A stretch of DNA of 64,000 nt. Origin: CAZGMJ01 sp964526785. GTDB taxonomy: Bacteria > Planctomycetota > Phycisphaerae > Sedimentisphaerales > Anaerobacaceae. Where the stretch lies: assembly GCA_964526785.1 (NCBI GenBank), contig CAZGMJ010000013.1, positions 37,651 to 101,650 of the forward strand, written 5' to 3'. A program made the translations under genes and the position numbers. Positions 34,749 through 42,250 of the stretch are shown here, piece by piece; positions within the stretch are counted from its first letter, which is position 1, and each line of letters begins with the position of its first letter. The notes beneath the pieces were generated by a model, which worked only from the letters and a program-made list of their open reading frames with translations, did no database searches and was not told where the DNA came from.

Positions 34749-37699
34749 GATGCGCCTCCTTCTTCCTGCACCCGCTGAGATTCAGACTCCGCCCCTTCTT
34801 CTTCCGTAAGCTTGCATGCCTCCCTGCGCGACATCGCTCCGCAAGCCAGCGTCATCAGCGGAATTGCTATTGCGCTGACCCATAGCAGCTTGTTCCATCC
34901 GACTGCGACAAATTGCCGGATATTGACCACGACGAGCAGCACCGCCGCCGCCGAGACGACGAGGCAGAAGATACAGTTGCAGCTCGGCCGGACAGGCTGA
35001 CGTATCGCCTTGAACAACCGGTTCTCACCCAGGCGAATGATGGCGGGCAGTACCAGCAGTGTCACGATGCCTGAAAGCGCCATAATCGCACACAGGAAGA
35101 TACCCACCGTCTTATAAGGCACCAACGGCGCCGCCAGCAGGGGCAGAAAGCCGATGGCGATAACCAGCACGTTCCTGCTGATCGCTCTGGCCGGTTCGCC
35201 GAACATCTCAGGCGCCGCCTTTTCCCAGGAGCCGTGCTTTGCGAATTCCGCTCTCGATCGTTCCAGAAAGTGGATCGCGAAGTCCACCGCCATTCCCAGC
35301 GTCAGGGCGCTCAGCACTGCCACGGGCATGTCGTAGTCCTTCCCTACCAGGCCGATGATGCCATAGATGGTTCCGATGGTAATCGTCAGCGGGACCATGC
35401 AGATCAATCCCCACAGCGCCGAGCGGAACAGAACCGACATCATCACGAACACAATGACAAAGCTGCCGAGGAACGACTGCAGCATACCCCAGACCATCTT
35501 GTCCTGCCACACGACGTTGATGTACGTCAGGCCGGCCCAGTGATAATCCAGCGATACGGGCGGCTCGTTCTCAGCGAAGTACCGTCCCGCGGCGTCGACC
35601 ACCTTCTGCATCTGTTTGTTATCGCCGCTGGTCAACTGCAGCCACAGATTCGCGTGCATATAGTCCTGCGTCACAAAGTGCCACAGATCGTCCGGATTGT
35701 GGCTGCTCTGGAACTGCAGGAGACATTGCGCAACAGCCTGTGACGTGTCGGGTATCCGGTAGTTCTCGGCCTTGCCGTCGATCAGTTCCTGATGAACCTT
35801 CTTCACGACGTCCGAGACCGAATTGCTCTTTCCAACCAGCCGCTCTCCGCCGCCGGAACCGGTCTTCTCTTCCTGTGGATTGCTCTGCTGGTTGTCGCCG
35901 GCCGAACCGGTGATGGTCGGGTCCTCAAGATGGCTTTGGAGATCCGCGATGTACCGCAGCACATCCGGCCGCTTGAACACCTTAAGCTGTTCTTTCGCCA
36001 AGCCGAAAAAGCTGCTCAGTTCGTACCACGCATCGGCATATTTTTCCTCGGCGGTTGCGAATTGGTCCTCCGCATATACTGTCATCGCATCGAGCAGTGC
36101 TTCTTTCGTCTTATGCTCTAAAGCCAGTTCCGAAATCTGGGTTTCCGCCTCCGGCAGAACGTCTTTGATATTCGGGAAATCCTGCTCCAGCCGCGTCGCT
36201 TCGGCCTGCATATCGTTCTTGAGTCCGGCGACGTATTCAGGCGTCACCTCCTCGCTGACGTTGGGATCGAGCACGAGGTACGCCATGTAAGTGCCGCCGA
36301 AGTGCTCGTTCAGAACACGATCGGCTACACGGATCGGATGGCCCTTCGTGAACCACTTGACGGGATTATCGTTGATCTGTATGCGGGTGATGCCGTAGAC
36401 CGCCACCACGATGACCAGAAGGAATACGGCCAGGAGAGGTTTGGCCCGCGTGTACGTCAGACGCCCGCCCGAGCGGAGAATTCTACTGAGCCATGTCTGC
36501 TTTTCGCCGTGCTGGGCCGCAAGGCCGAAGTTCTTCAGCGACTTGTCCGGGACCATCATCACGTAAGCCGGCACGAAAAGGATCGTCGCGATCCACGCGA
36601 TCATAATGCCCACGGCCACGAATACGCCGAATACCTGCACCGGCGGTATCGGTGTCAGGGCCAGCGACGCAAAACCCGCAGCCGACGTGAGCGACGTGTA
36701 CAGCATGGGCATGAACAGATTGTGCATCACTTCGCGAATCGTCCCTTTACGGCCTTTCTCCTTCGTATATAAGTCGAAGAACTCCGAGAGGATGTGCACC
36801 GAGTCCACCACGGCTATCGGCATCAGGAAGATCGGTATCATGGAACTCATGATGTGCACGGGATATCCCAGGCCGATCAGCAGGCCCATCGTCGAAATCA
36901 CCGCCACCATCGCGATAATCATGGGCGAGATAATCAGCACGAGCTTGCGGAAGAAGAGCAGCATGAGAATGAAGATAGTCGCCATCGCCAGCGGCGCCGA
37001 GATGGCCATTTGAATGAACATCTCGTAGCCGAACGTATCTTCCGCAACAGGCAGACCCGTAATGTGGTACTGCTCTTGTCCTTCGAACGCTGCAATTCTC
37101 TCCTGCAGAGCCTGGTAAACGCGATGGCTCATATCCTTGCTGGTCAGAGGCAGATAGATGCACAAAGCCTTCCCGTCGCCGGATACAACGGTGTCCTTGA
37201 GCAGCGGATTCGACAGTGCCTTGTCGCGAATTGCAATTGCTTCGGCGTCGGTCTCCGGCGGCTGGGACATCAGCCACTCGAACGTCACCACGCCCGGCCC
37301 GCCCTGGCCGATATGGTCCACCGTCGAAGGAGCCATGATATCATTATCCACCACGCCGATCCTGTTGTTGGGATCGTCGGGATCGGGCCACTGCAACTCC
37401 TTCTCGGCAAACTGCGTTAATTCGTATATATTGCCCAGAGATTTCGCGTTGAATACGCCGTTCGGATCGTCTTCGTTGACCACGCCGACCACGACCATGT
37501 CGTACAGATCGAAGCGTTCCTTGGTCTCGTCGTGGAAGACACGCACCGGTTCGTCTTCGCTGAGCATGTTCTCCGGGTCCGTGTCGACCTTGATCAGCGG
37601 TATGAAAGCACCGAGACCCAGCGTGAAAACAACCATCACGATAGTGATGAGCTTGTAGTGTCGGATCGAATATTCCGCTATTCTCTCTTTTATGTCCAT
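34745..37699 (-). CDS. RND/MMPL-family permease
   Basis: 984 residues; ATG 37699. A first membrane helix (KLITIVMVVFTLGLGAFIPL) is followed by a large periplasmic loop (VDTDPENMLSEDEPVRVF), a block of five helices (~225-390, including MAVISTMGLLIGLGYPVHIMSS split over two helices), a second half-repeat with its own loop, and another helix block (~725-890). This is the two-fold RND plan without a membrane-fusion partner, as in MMPL/HpnN-type exporters. Two extra hydrophobic segments near the C-terminus precede a Glu-rich tail. It heads the unit RND-DUF2892-LolA-like-porin. Likely moves lipid or hydrophobic compounds. Confidence 0.88.
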   Translation of the reverse strand: MDIKERIAEYSIRHYKLITIVMVVFTLGLGAFIPLIKVDTDPENMLSEDEPVRVFHDETKERFDLYDMVVVGVVNEDDPNGVFNAKSLGNIYELTQFAEKELQWPDPDDPNNRIGVVDNDIMAPSTVDHIGQGGPGVVTFEWLMSQPPETDAEAIAIRDKALSNPLLKDTVVSGDGKALCIYLPLTSKDMSHRVYQALQERIAAFEGQEQYHITGLPVAEDTFGYEMFIQMAISAPLAMATIFILMLLFFRKLVLIISPMIIAMVAVISTMGLLIGLGYPVHIMSSMIPIFLMPIAVVDSVHILSEFFDLYTKEKGRKGTIREVMHNLFMPMLYTSLTSAAGFASLALTPIPPVQVFGVFVAVGIMIAWIATILFVPAYVMMVPDKSLKNFGLAAQHGEKQTWLSRILRSGGRLTYTRAKPLLAVFLLVIVVAVYGITRIQINDNPVKWFTKGHPIRVADRVLNEHFGGTYMAYLVLDPNVSEEVTPEYVAGLKNDMQAEATRLEQDFPNIKDVLPEAETQISELALEHKTKEALLDAMTVYAEDQFATAEEKYADAWYELSSFFGLAKEQLKVFKRPDVLRYIADLQSHLEDPTITGSAGDNQQSNPQEEKTGSGGGERLVGKSNSVSDVVKKVHQELIDGKAENYRIPDTSQAVAQCLLQFQSSHNPDDLWHFVTQDYMHANLWLQLTSGDNKQMQKVVDAAGRYFAENEPPVSLDYHWAGLTYINVVWQDKMVWGMLQSFLGSFVIVFVMMSVLFRSALWGLICMVPLTITIGTIYGIIGLVGKDYDMPVAVLSALTLGMAVDFAIHFLERSRAEFAKHGSWEKAAPEMFGEPARAISRNVLVIAIGFLPLLAAPLVPYKTVGIFLCAIMALSGIVTLLVLPAIIRLGENRLFKAIRQPVRPSCNCIFCLVVSAAAVLLVVVNIRQFVAVGWNKLLWVSAIAIPLMTLACGAMSRREACKLTEEEGAESESQRVQEEGGAS

Positions 37700-37739
37700 C
37701 GCATGTCCATCCTGTCAGCCAGGTTCAGATTTCACCTGT

Positions 37740-37768
37740 ATTACACCGGAAAATACACCCCATTTCAA
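37740..37768 (-). promoter_or_regulatory. Sigma-70-type promoter of the RND operon
   Basis: On the minus strand TTGAAA (37768-37763), 17 bases, TGTAAT (37745-37740), 40 bases before the ATG at 37699. The -35 overlaps the palindrome at 37766-37787. Confidence 0.55.
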
Positions 37769-37787
37769 TAGCCCTGTTGCGCTATTG
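37766..37787 (-). promoter_or_regulatory. Palindromic operator candidate CAATAGC-N8-GCTATTG
   Basis: Perfect 7-base arms are separated by 8 bases, with a centre-to-centre distance of ~15. The element touches the -35 of the RND operon promoter, where a bound regulator would control entry of polymerase. The ArsR-family protein encoded just upstream is an obvious but unproven candidate. Confidence 0.5.
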
Positions 37788-37919
37788 CTTGCTCTATCTC
37801 CCAAACAATACGATTGCGTTCTTAGCCGTTCGCATAGGATGCGGATTGCCCGTCCGAATGACCCATAGACCCCGGCCGGAGACGGCATCAGCCGCTTGCG
37901 GTTCTTTGCAGTGACTCTG

Positions 37920-37973
37920 TTACGCCACAACAATCACCAGCAGGATAAGAAACAAGGTCACCGTTTTCCACAT
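37920..37973 (-). CDS. 17-residue single-span membrane peptide
   Basis: The ORF reads MWKTVTLFLILLVIVVA and stops. It has a GGAGAT ribosome binding site 8 bases before the ATG and lies 30 bases behind the DUF302 gene on the same strand. A short basic start followed by thirteen hydrophobic residues is typical of small membrane proteins that bind larger transporters or sensors. It is shorter than most gene finders accept. The alternative is chance, but the ribosome binding site and position argue against that. Confidence 0.5.
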   Translation of the reverse strand: MWKTVTLFLILLVIVVA

Positions 37974-38003
37974 GGCAGATGATCTCCGGGCAGGCGAACT
38001 ACA

Positions 38004-38528
38004 TCAATGGCCTTGGACAATGCTGCGCAATATCTTCGCCTCGTCACGAACTACGTCGCCGCCCATGACTTTGGCAACGTTGCCGCCGAACATCTTCGCC
38101 ATCAGGCCGAGATTCATCTTCGAGAGATAGACTTTGCCGTCATCGCCTTCCCAGACGCTGATGGTGCACGGCATCATGGTCGAGATATGTCGGTCGGTCG
38201 TCAGCACGCTCTTGGCGTACTCCGCCTTGCAGAGTTTCACCAGCGTGACACGCGGCTCGAACTCTACGCCGTGCTTGGCCATGGACTTGTTCATGTCCAT
38301 AACGCGCGAAACCACCCAGCCGTTCTCTTCGATATTCTGCTCCAGCGAGGCGACAGTATCGTCATAGCCCAGCGAGCTCTCTTTGGTAACAATCATCAGT
38401 GACGGCATCAGTGCAAACATGCCCGCGCCGCATACGATCACACCTGCCACAAACCCGCCCAGAATACCGAGCCAGAAGTTGCTCTTCGCCTTGCGCTGGT
38501 GCTCCCGCTGCTTTTCTGCTTCGCTCAT
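38004..38528 (-). CDS. Membrane-anchored DUF302 protein
   Basis: 174 residues. A charged N-terminus (SEAEKQREHQRKAKS) and one membrane helix (FWLGILGGFVAGVIVCGAGMFAL) precede the DUF302 domain (~50-170): YDDTVASLEQNIEENGWVV, a VTLVKLCKAEYAKSVL strand with Cys, and MMPCTISVWEGDDGKVYLSKMN. DUF302 proteins are structurally known but functionally obscure and often sit with thioredoxin, rhodanese and DUF2892 genes. It follows the ArsR gene by 15 bases. Confidence 0.87.
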   Translation of the reverse strand: MSEAEKQREHQRKAKSNFWLGILGGFVAGVIVCGAGMFALMPSLMIVTKESSLGYDDTVASLEQNIEENGWVVSRVMDMNKSMAKHGVEFEPRVTLVKLCKAEYAKSVLTTDRHISTMMPCTISVWEGDDGKVYLSKMNLGLMAKMFGGNVAKVMGGDVVRDEAKILRSIVQGH

Positions 38529-38543
38529 TACATGCCCCCTTGC

Positions 38544-38888
38544 TTACCTGCTGCAATGGCTGGAGATACAATCCAGCACATTGATGACGTTCTTATTCTC
38601 GATTCGATAGCACACCTTCGTGCCGTTGCGCGTCGATGCCAGCACGCCCTTGTCCTTCATCAAATTGAGCTGGTGGCTCACGACCGCCTGCTGTTGTCCT
38701 ACGGCCTCCACGATGTCTCCCACGCACATCTCGGTGTCGCGCAGCAGTTCGATGATTTGCAGCCGGACCGGATGAGCTATCGCCTTGAGCACTTCTGCCA
38801 CATGTTCTGCTGTGTCTCTGTCCATTCTGCCGGCACCCTCAATGGAAGTTGCTTGCAACACGGCCGTCCTTGTATGTGAGCTGTGCAT
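38544..38888 (-). CDS. ArsR/SmtB-family transcriptional regulator
   Basis: 114 residues. The ATG at 38888 shares a base with the stop of the thioredoxin gene (TAATG) and has GAGGAA upstream, so I prefer it to the Met at 38825. Winged helix: VLKAIAHPVRLQIIELL, recognition helix QQQAVVSHQLNLMKDKG, wing STRNGTKVCYRI. The alpha-3 motif EMCVGDIVE resembles the ELCVGDL of SmtB, with one Cys, and two further Cys are near the C-terminus (LDCISSHC). It could sense a metal, or a thiol or persulfide state, given the redox neighbours. Likely represses this operon and perhaps the RND operon. Confidence 0.92.
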   Translation of the reverse strand: MHSSHTRTAVLQATSIEGAGRMDRDTAEHVAEVLKAIAHPVRLQIIELLRDTEMCVGDIVEAVGQQQAVVSHQLNLMKDKGVLASTRNGTKVCYRIENKNVINVLDCISSHCSR

Positions 38889-39448
38889 TACTGTTCCTCG
38901 GCGAGCAGCTTGTCCAGAACCTCAGCGTATTGAGATTCCGAATGCAGGCCGATCTTCCGTTCGACTTCCTTGCCGTCCTTGAGGATTACGACCGCCGGGA
39001 TCTTCTGTATGCCCCATTGCTGCGCCAGTTCCATGTTCTTCTCAACATCCACTTTGTAAATGCCCGCCCGACCCTCGTACTTCGTCGCAAGTTCAGAGAC
39101 GATGGGCAATAAAGCCCGGCAGGGGGGGCATCCGTGCGAGAAGAAATCTACCAGCACCACGCCCGCGTTATTCATGACCTTTTCTTCAAATTCCGACACA
39201 CTCGTAATCTCTGCCGCCATAGATGTTGCCTCCTGGTTGTCCGTTGATTGTGTTGTTCCTGTCGGTACAGCTCCCGAACCCGCGCCGAGACTGACCGCAA
39301 GCAACGCAGCCACTACTGCCCCGTAAACCGCTCCGCGATAAGGGTTTGCAGTCAGCGGGCAGGCCCCCGACGTGCATTTGCCGTAATAACCCATTACAGC
39401 ACCTATCGCACCGCCTATCAAAACCCCGATAAATATCTTTGCAAGCAT
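38888..39448 (-). CDS. Membrane-anchored thioredoxin with DUF6132-like N-terminus
   Basis: 186 residues from ATG 39448, chosen for the GAGGT 6 bases upstream; the frame opens at 39529. Residues 1-55 form two short membrane segments around KCTSGACPLTANPYRGA, the DUF6132 pattern. A flexible linker leads to a thioredoxin fold (~78-186) with active site HGCPPC (Cys107, Cys110) and cis-Pro loop KIPAVVILKDGKE. CPPC in place of CGPC implies a changed redox potential. The thioredoxin side could face the periplasm or the cytoplasm; topology is not certain. It heads the trx-arsR-DUF302 unit. Confidence 0.87.
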   Translation of the reverse strand: MLAKIFIGVLIGGAIGAVMGYYGKCTSGACPLTANPYRGAVYGAVVAALLAVSLGAGSGAVPTGTTQSTDNQEATSMAAEITSVSEFEEKVMNNAGVVLVDFFSHGCPPCRALLPIVSELATKYEGRAGIYKVDVEKNMELAQQWGIQKIPAVVILKDGKEVERKIGLHSESQYAEVLDKLLAEEQ

Positions 39449-39540
39449 CTTACAACCTCGTTGTCTAAGTGTAACAATTAATTTATATATATCAATATAT
39501 GTATATAGCGATATTTTTGATTTGTTCATCGAAAGCGGAA
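39449..39540 (-). promoter_or_regulatory. Strongly AT-rich upstream region of the thioredoxin/arsR unit
   Basis: About 60 bases (39468-39530) are almost entirely A and T, in sharp contrast with the surroundings, with overlapping ATATAT, TATATA and a TATAAA on the minus strand. ArsR-family operators are usually AT-rich dyads near the promoter, so this is the likely control region. No single -35/-10 pair stands out. Confidence 0.45.
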
Positions 39541-39676
39541 AAAATATTGGCCAGACCGTAAAAAAACGCCGGTCAGGCAGCTCTTTCGAAGGTATTTACA
39601 TTCAAAGAAAGAGATAGAGCCCGAAAGAAATTCGAGGACATTGTTGACGCCGGCAACAAAAGGACGGAGTGATGGC

Positions 39677-40081
39677 ATGCAAAAAATGCGTATCAGGACG
39701 CTCACATGTGCCGCAATAGGGGCCCTAATCTGTATTGGTGGCGCCGGTGTAGGCTGGACGGTATGGCAAATCAACCGGGCCGTGGAAGATTGCACTGCCG
39801 TCGCCCGGCGACACCATCCGGGCGGCGAAGACGACATTGCCTCGCTTATTGCCTTCGTGAATTGCCGAGAGCATCCATTGAGGCAGAGAAATCGTGCGGT
39901 CTGGACATTGGGGCGTCTCAGGAATTCCCGGGCCCTGCCCGCGCTGCAGGCCCTCTACACTGCAGCGCAATGCGACCACCAGACCACTTTGTGCCAATAT
40001 GAACTGGCCAAAGCGATCGAACGCTGCCGACCGGATGCCAAATCGACACGAGATCACGAAAAGTCGCCACAACCACGATGA
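39677..40081 (+). CDS. Small single-span protein with HEAT-like helices
   Basis: 134 residues from ATG 39677 (GGAG, 7 bases upstream); an in-frame TTG at 39641 is the alternative. One membrane helix or uncleaved signal (LTCAAIGALICIGGAGVGWTVW) is followed by an alpha-helical domain with two HEAT-like helix pairs (NRAVWTLGRLRNSRALPALQALYTA, cut from a longer stretch). Function unknown. It is divergent from the thioredoxin unit and tail to tail with the isomerase-like gene. Confidence 0.6.
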   Translation: MQKMRIRTLTCAAIGALICIGGAGVGWTVWQINRAVEDCTAVARRHHPGGEDDIASLIAFVNCREHPLRQRNRAVWTLGRLRNSRALPALQALYTAAQCDHQTTLCQYELAKAIERCRPDAKSTRDHEKSPQPR

Positions 40082-40141
40082 AAAATGCTGCGAAGGCTGA
40101 CTGCAAACAGATCGTGTCAATGCGGCAACAGAGAAACGCCC

Positions 40142-41548
40142 TTAACTGTGCCTGTATACATCCCAGCCGAGGTAGTTTTCGAAGGCTTCTTCGATGGCGT
40201 CGGCGCTTTCGGAGAGGCTGACGGCCACGTGGTGTTCGAAGCCCATACGGCAAATGTACTGGAGCAGGTCCTGAAGGGCGGGAATCTGCATGACGCCGTA
40301 GCCGCCGAATGAACTAAGCTTGTCTTTGGTGAACTCGCCCTGGCCGAGATAGGCGCGGATGACGCCGTCGCTGTCATCGGTGCTGGTCCGACAGAACGTA
40401 GCGCATCCCGGCTTGATCCGGCCGACTATCGTCCCGTACGTCTTGTCCTTGCCGACGGATCCCGCGATGATCTCCTGAAAGTCCATCTTCTCGTCCTGGA
40501 AGAAAGACCGGGGCAGATTGCTGCAATGAAACAGTACGCACTTGTCGGGATCTTCAGAGAAGTTGTTGTTCCAGTCCATCAGGGCGCTCGGCGTGCCGGC
40601 GGCCAGTTGCAGCGTATACATCGCCAGAAGGCCCGTGATGTCCACCTCGCAGGCGCTGGGGACCAGCGATTCGCTCATCATGCTCATCAGCGTACACGGA
40701 ACGATGCCGAAGAACTCTTCGAGGGCGGTCCAGCATTGGATGGCGGTCCCCGCCAGGTCGTTCTCCTTGATCCACTGATCGACAACGCGTCCGAACTTGG
40801 CCATCTTGAGCAGGGCCGCGTCGGGGATGCTGTCCGTCGTCGTATATTTCTTGATTGCGCTGAGTTTGGATCGTACGCCCGCATCTTTATCGCCAAGCTG
40901 GTCAACGCGGCCGATGATTTCGTAAAGATCTACCGGCTCGACGGATATGCCGTATAGCTCAAGCAGTTTTTCGCTGTAGCGGACGGTATTGAAGGCGGCT
41001 GGCCGCGATCCTATGGCTCCGAAACGCACGTTGCGAAGGCCTTTGACAATCCGGCACACGCCTGCAAATGACGCCAGGTCGGCCGCAAATTCATCCGAAA
41101 CCACGCTGACCGTGTGCGAGGAGGTCAGCGTAAAGGGAATGCCCGCCTGACGCAGGTTGTTGCACACGCTGATCTTGCCGCAGAAGGAGTCGCGGCGCTG
41201 GCCCATCATCATGTTGGCGGGATGGTCCGTCTCGGCCTGGATCAGGATGGGGACGCGCAGCCCACTGCGCTTAATGGCTTCGGCGACACCTTTTTCATCG
41301 CCGAAGTTCGGCAGGGTGACGATAATGCCGTCGATCTTGTCCGCTTTCGAAGCGAACAGGGCGGCGCATCTCTTGGCCTCCTCGAACGTCTCAACCGCGC
41401 CGTGCTTGCTTTCCTTGATCGGTAGCGACACCGCGTTGTAGCCGTTCTTCTTAAGCACATCGAGTATGTTCTTACGGCCGTCTTTCGCCAGTACATCCGG
41501 GAAGAAGCCGCGATTTCCAACGATTACACCAAATGTCAGCTTAGCCAT
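40142..41548 (-). CDS. L-fucose/L-arabinose isomerase-family protein
   Basis: 468 residues. The chain follows the fucose isomerase-like fold: MAKLTFGVIVGNRGFFPD, FASKADKIDGIIVTLPNFGDE, GLRVPILIQAETD, AIQCWTALEEFFGIVPC (conserved metal-site region with Glu), and SACEVDITGLLAMY (second Glu/Asp of the metal site). It is clearly not classical AraA. It ends an operon with araD and araB homologues, 12 bases behind araD, so L-arabinose to L-ribulose conversion is the most economical role. A different aldose is possible, because ribulokinases of this type may accept other ketoses. Confidence 0.82.
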   Translation of the reverse strand: MAKLTFGVIVGNRGFFPDVLAKDGRKNILDVLKKNGYNAVSLPIKESKHGAVETFEEAKRCAALFASKADKIDGIIVTLPNFGDEKGVAEAIKRSGLRVPILIQAETDHPANMMMGQRRDSFCGKISVCNNLRQAGIPFTLTSSHTVSVVSDEFAADLASFAGVCRIVKGLRNVRFGAIGSRPAAFNTVRYSEKLLELYGISVEPVDLYEIIGRVDQLGDKDAGVRSKLSAIKKYTTTDSIPDAALLKMAKFGRVVDQWIKENDLAGTAIQCWTALEEFFGIVPCTLMSMMSESLVPSACEVDITGLLAMYTLQLAAGTPSALMDWNNNFSEDPDKCVLFHCSNLPRSFFQDEKMDFQEIIAGSVGKDKTYGTIVGRIKPGCATFCRTSTDDSDGVIRAYLGQGEFTKDKLSSFGGYGVMQIPALQDLLQYICRMGFEHHVAVSLSESADAIEEAFENYLGWDVYRHS

Positions 41549-41560
41549 GTTGGTTCTCCT

Positions 41561-42250
41561 CTATGATTGTCCGTAGTAGGCGTTGTCGCCGTGTTTGCGA
41601 AGATAATGTTTGTCCAGAAGCGCCCGGGATATGGCGCCTTGCTGGGGGTTTATGCGAATGGTGCCGAGAGCCATGTGTGCGATCTGTTCGAGTACAATGG
41701 CGTTCTCAACCGCTCCGGCCGCGTCGTTGCCCCATACAAAAGGCCCGTGATTGGCGACGAGGACCGACGGCACCGCCAACGGATCCATATTCGCAAATCG
41801 CCGGACGATCACCTTGCCCGTATTCGCCTCGTAGTCGCTGCGGATTTCCTCCGGCGTCAACGCATCGGTCACCGGGACCGAGCCGAAGAAGTTGTCCGCG
41901 TGGGTCGTGCCGAAGCATGGAATCTCCCGCTGAGCCTGAGCCCACATCGTTGCGTATGTCGAGTGCGTGTGTACGATCCCCCCGATCTTCTCGAAGCTGC
42001 GATACAGTTCAAGATGGGTCGGCGTATCGGAAGAAGGCTTCAGATCGCCCTCCAGTACATTCCCCCTGAGATCGAGCAGCACAATCTCCTCGGGTGTCAG
42101 TTCGTCGTAATCGACGCCGCTTGGTTTGATCGCCACAACGCCTGCATCTCGGTCCATCCCGCTCACGTTGCCCCATGTCAACACGACAAGCCCCTGGCGC
42201 ACCAGTTCCAGATTGGCCCGGCAGACGGATTCTCTCAGCCGCTCGTGCAT
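41561..42250 (-). CDS. araD: L-ribulose-5-phosphate 4-epimerase
   Basis: 229 residues. The ATG at 42250 overlaps the stop of the kinase gene (TGATG), which fixes the start although the frame opens at 42424. Class II aldolase/epimerase motifs are complete: LTWGNVSGMD, KPSGVDYDEL, SSDTPTHLELYRSF, zinc-site IVHTHSTYATMWAQA, HADNFFGSVPV, and LVANHGPFVWG. It converts L-ribulose-5-phosphate to D-xylulose-5-phosphate in the cytosol and so links the operon to the pentose phosphate pathway. The length is normal for AraD. Confidence 0.95.
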   Translation of the reverse strand: MHERLRESVCRANLELVRQGLVVLTWGNVSGMDRDAGVVAIKPSGVDYDELTPEEIVLLDLRGNVLEGDLKPSSDTPTHLELYRSFEKIGGIVHTHSTYATMWAQAQREIPCFGTTHADNFFGSVPVTDALTPEEIRSDYEANTGKVIVRRFANMDPLAVPSVLVANHGPFVWGNDAAGAVENAIVLEQIAHMALGTIRINPQQGAISRALLDKHYLRKHGDNAYYGQS

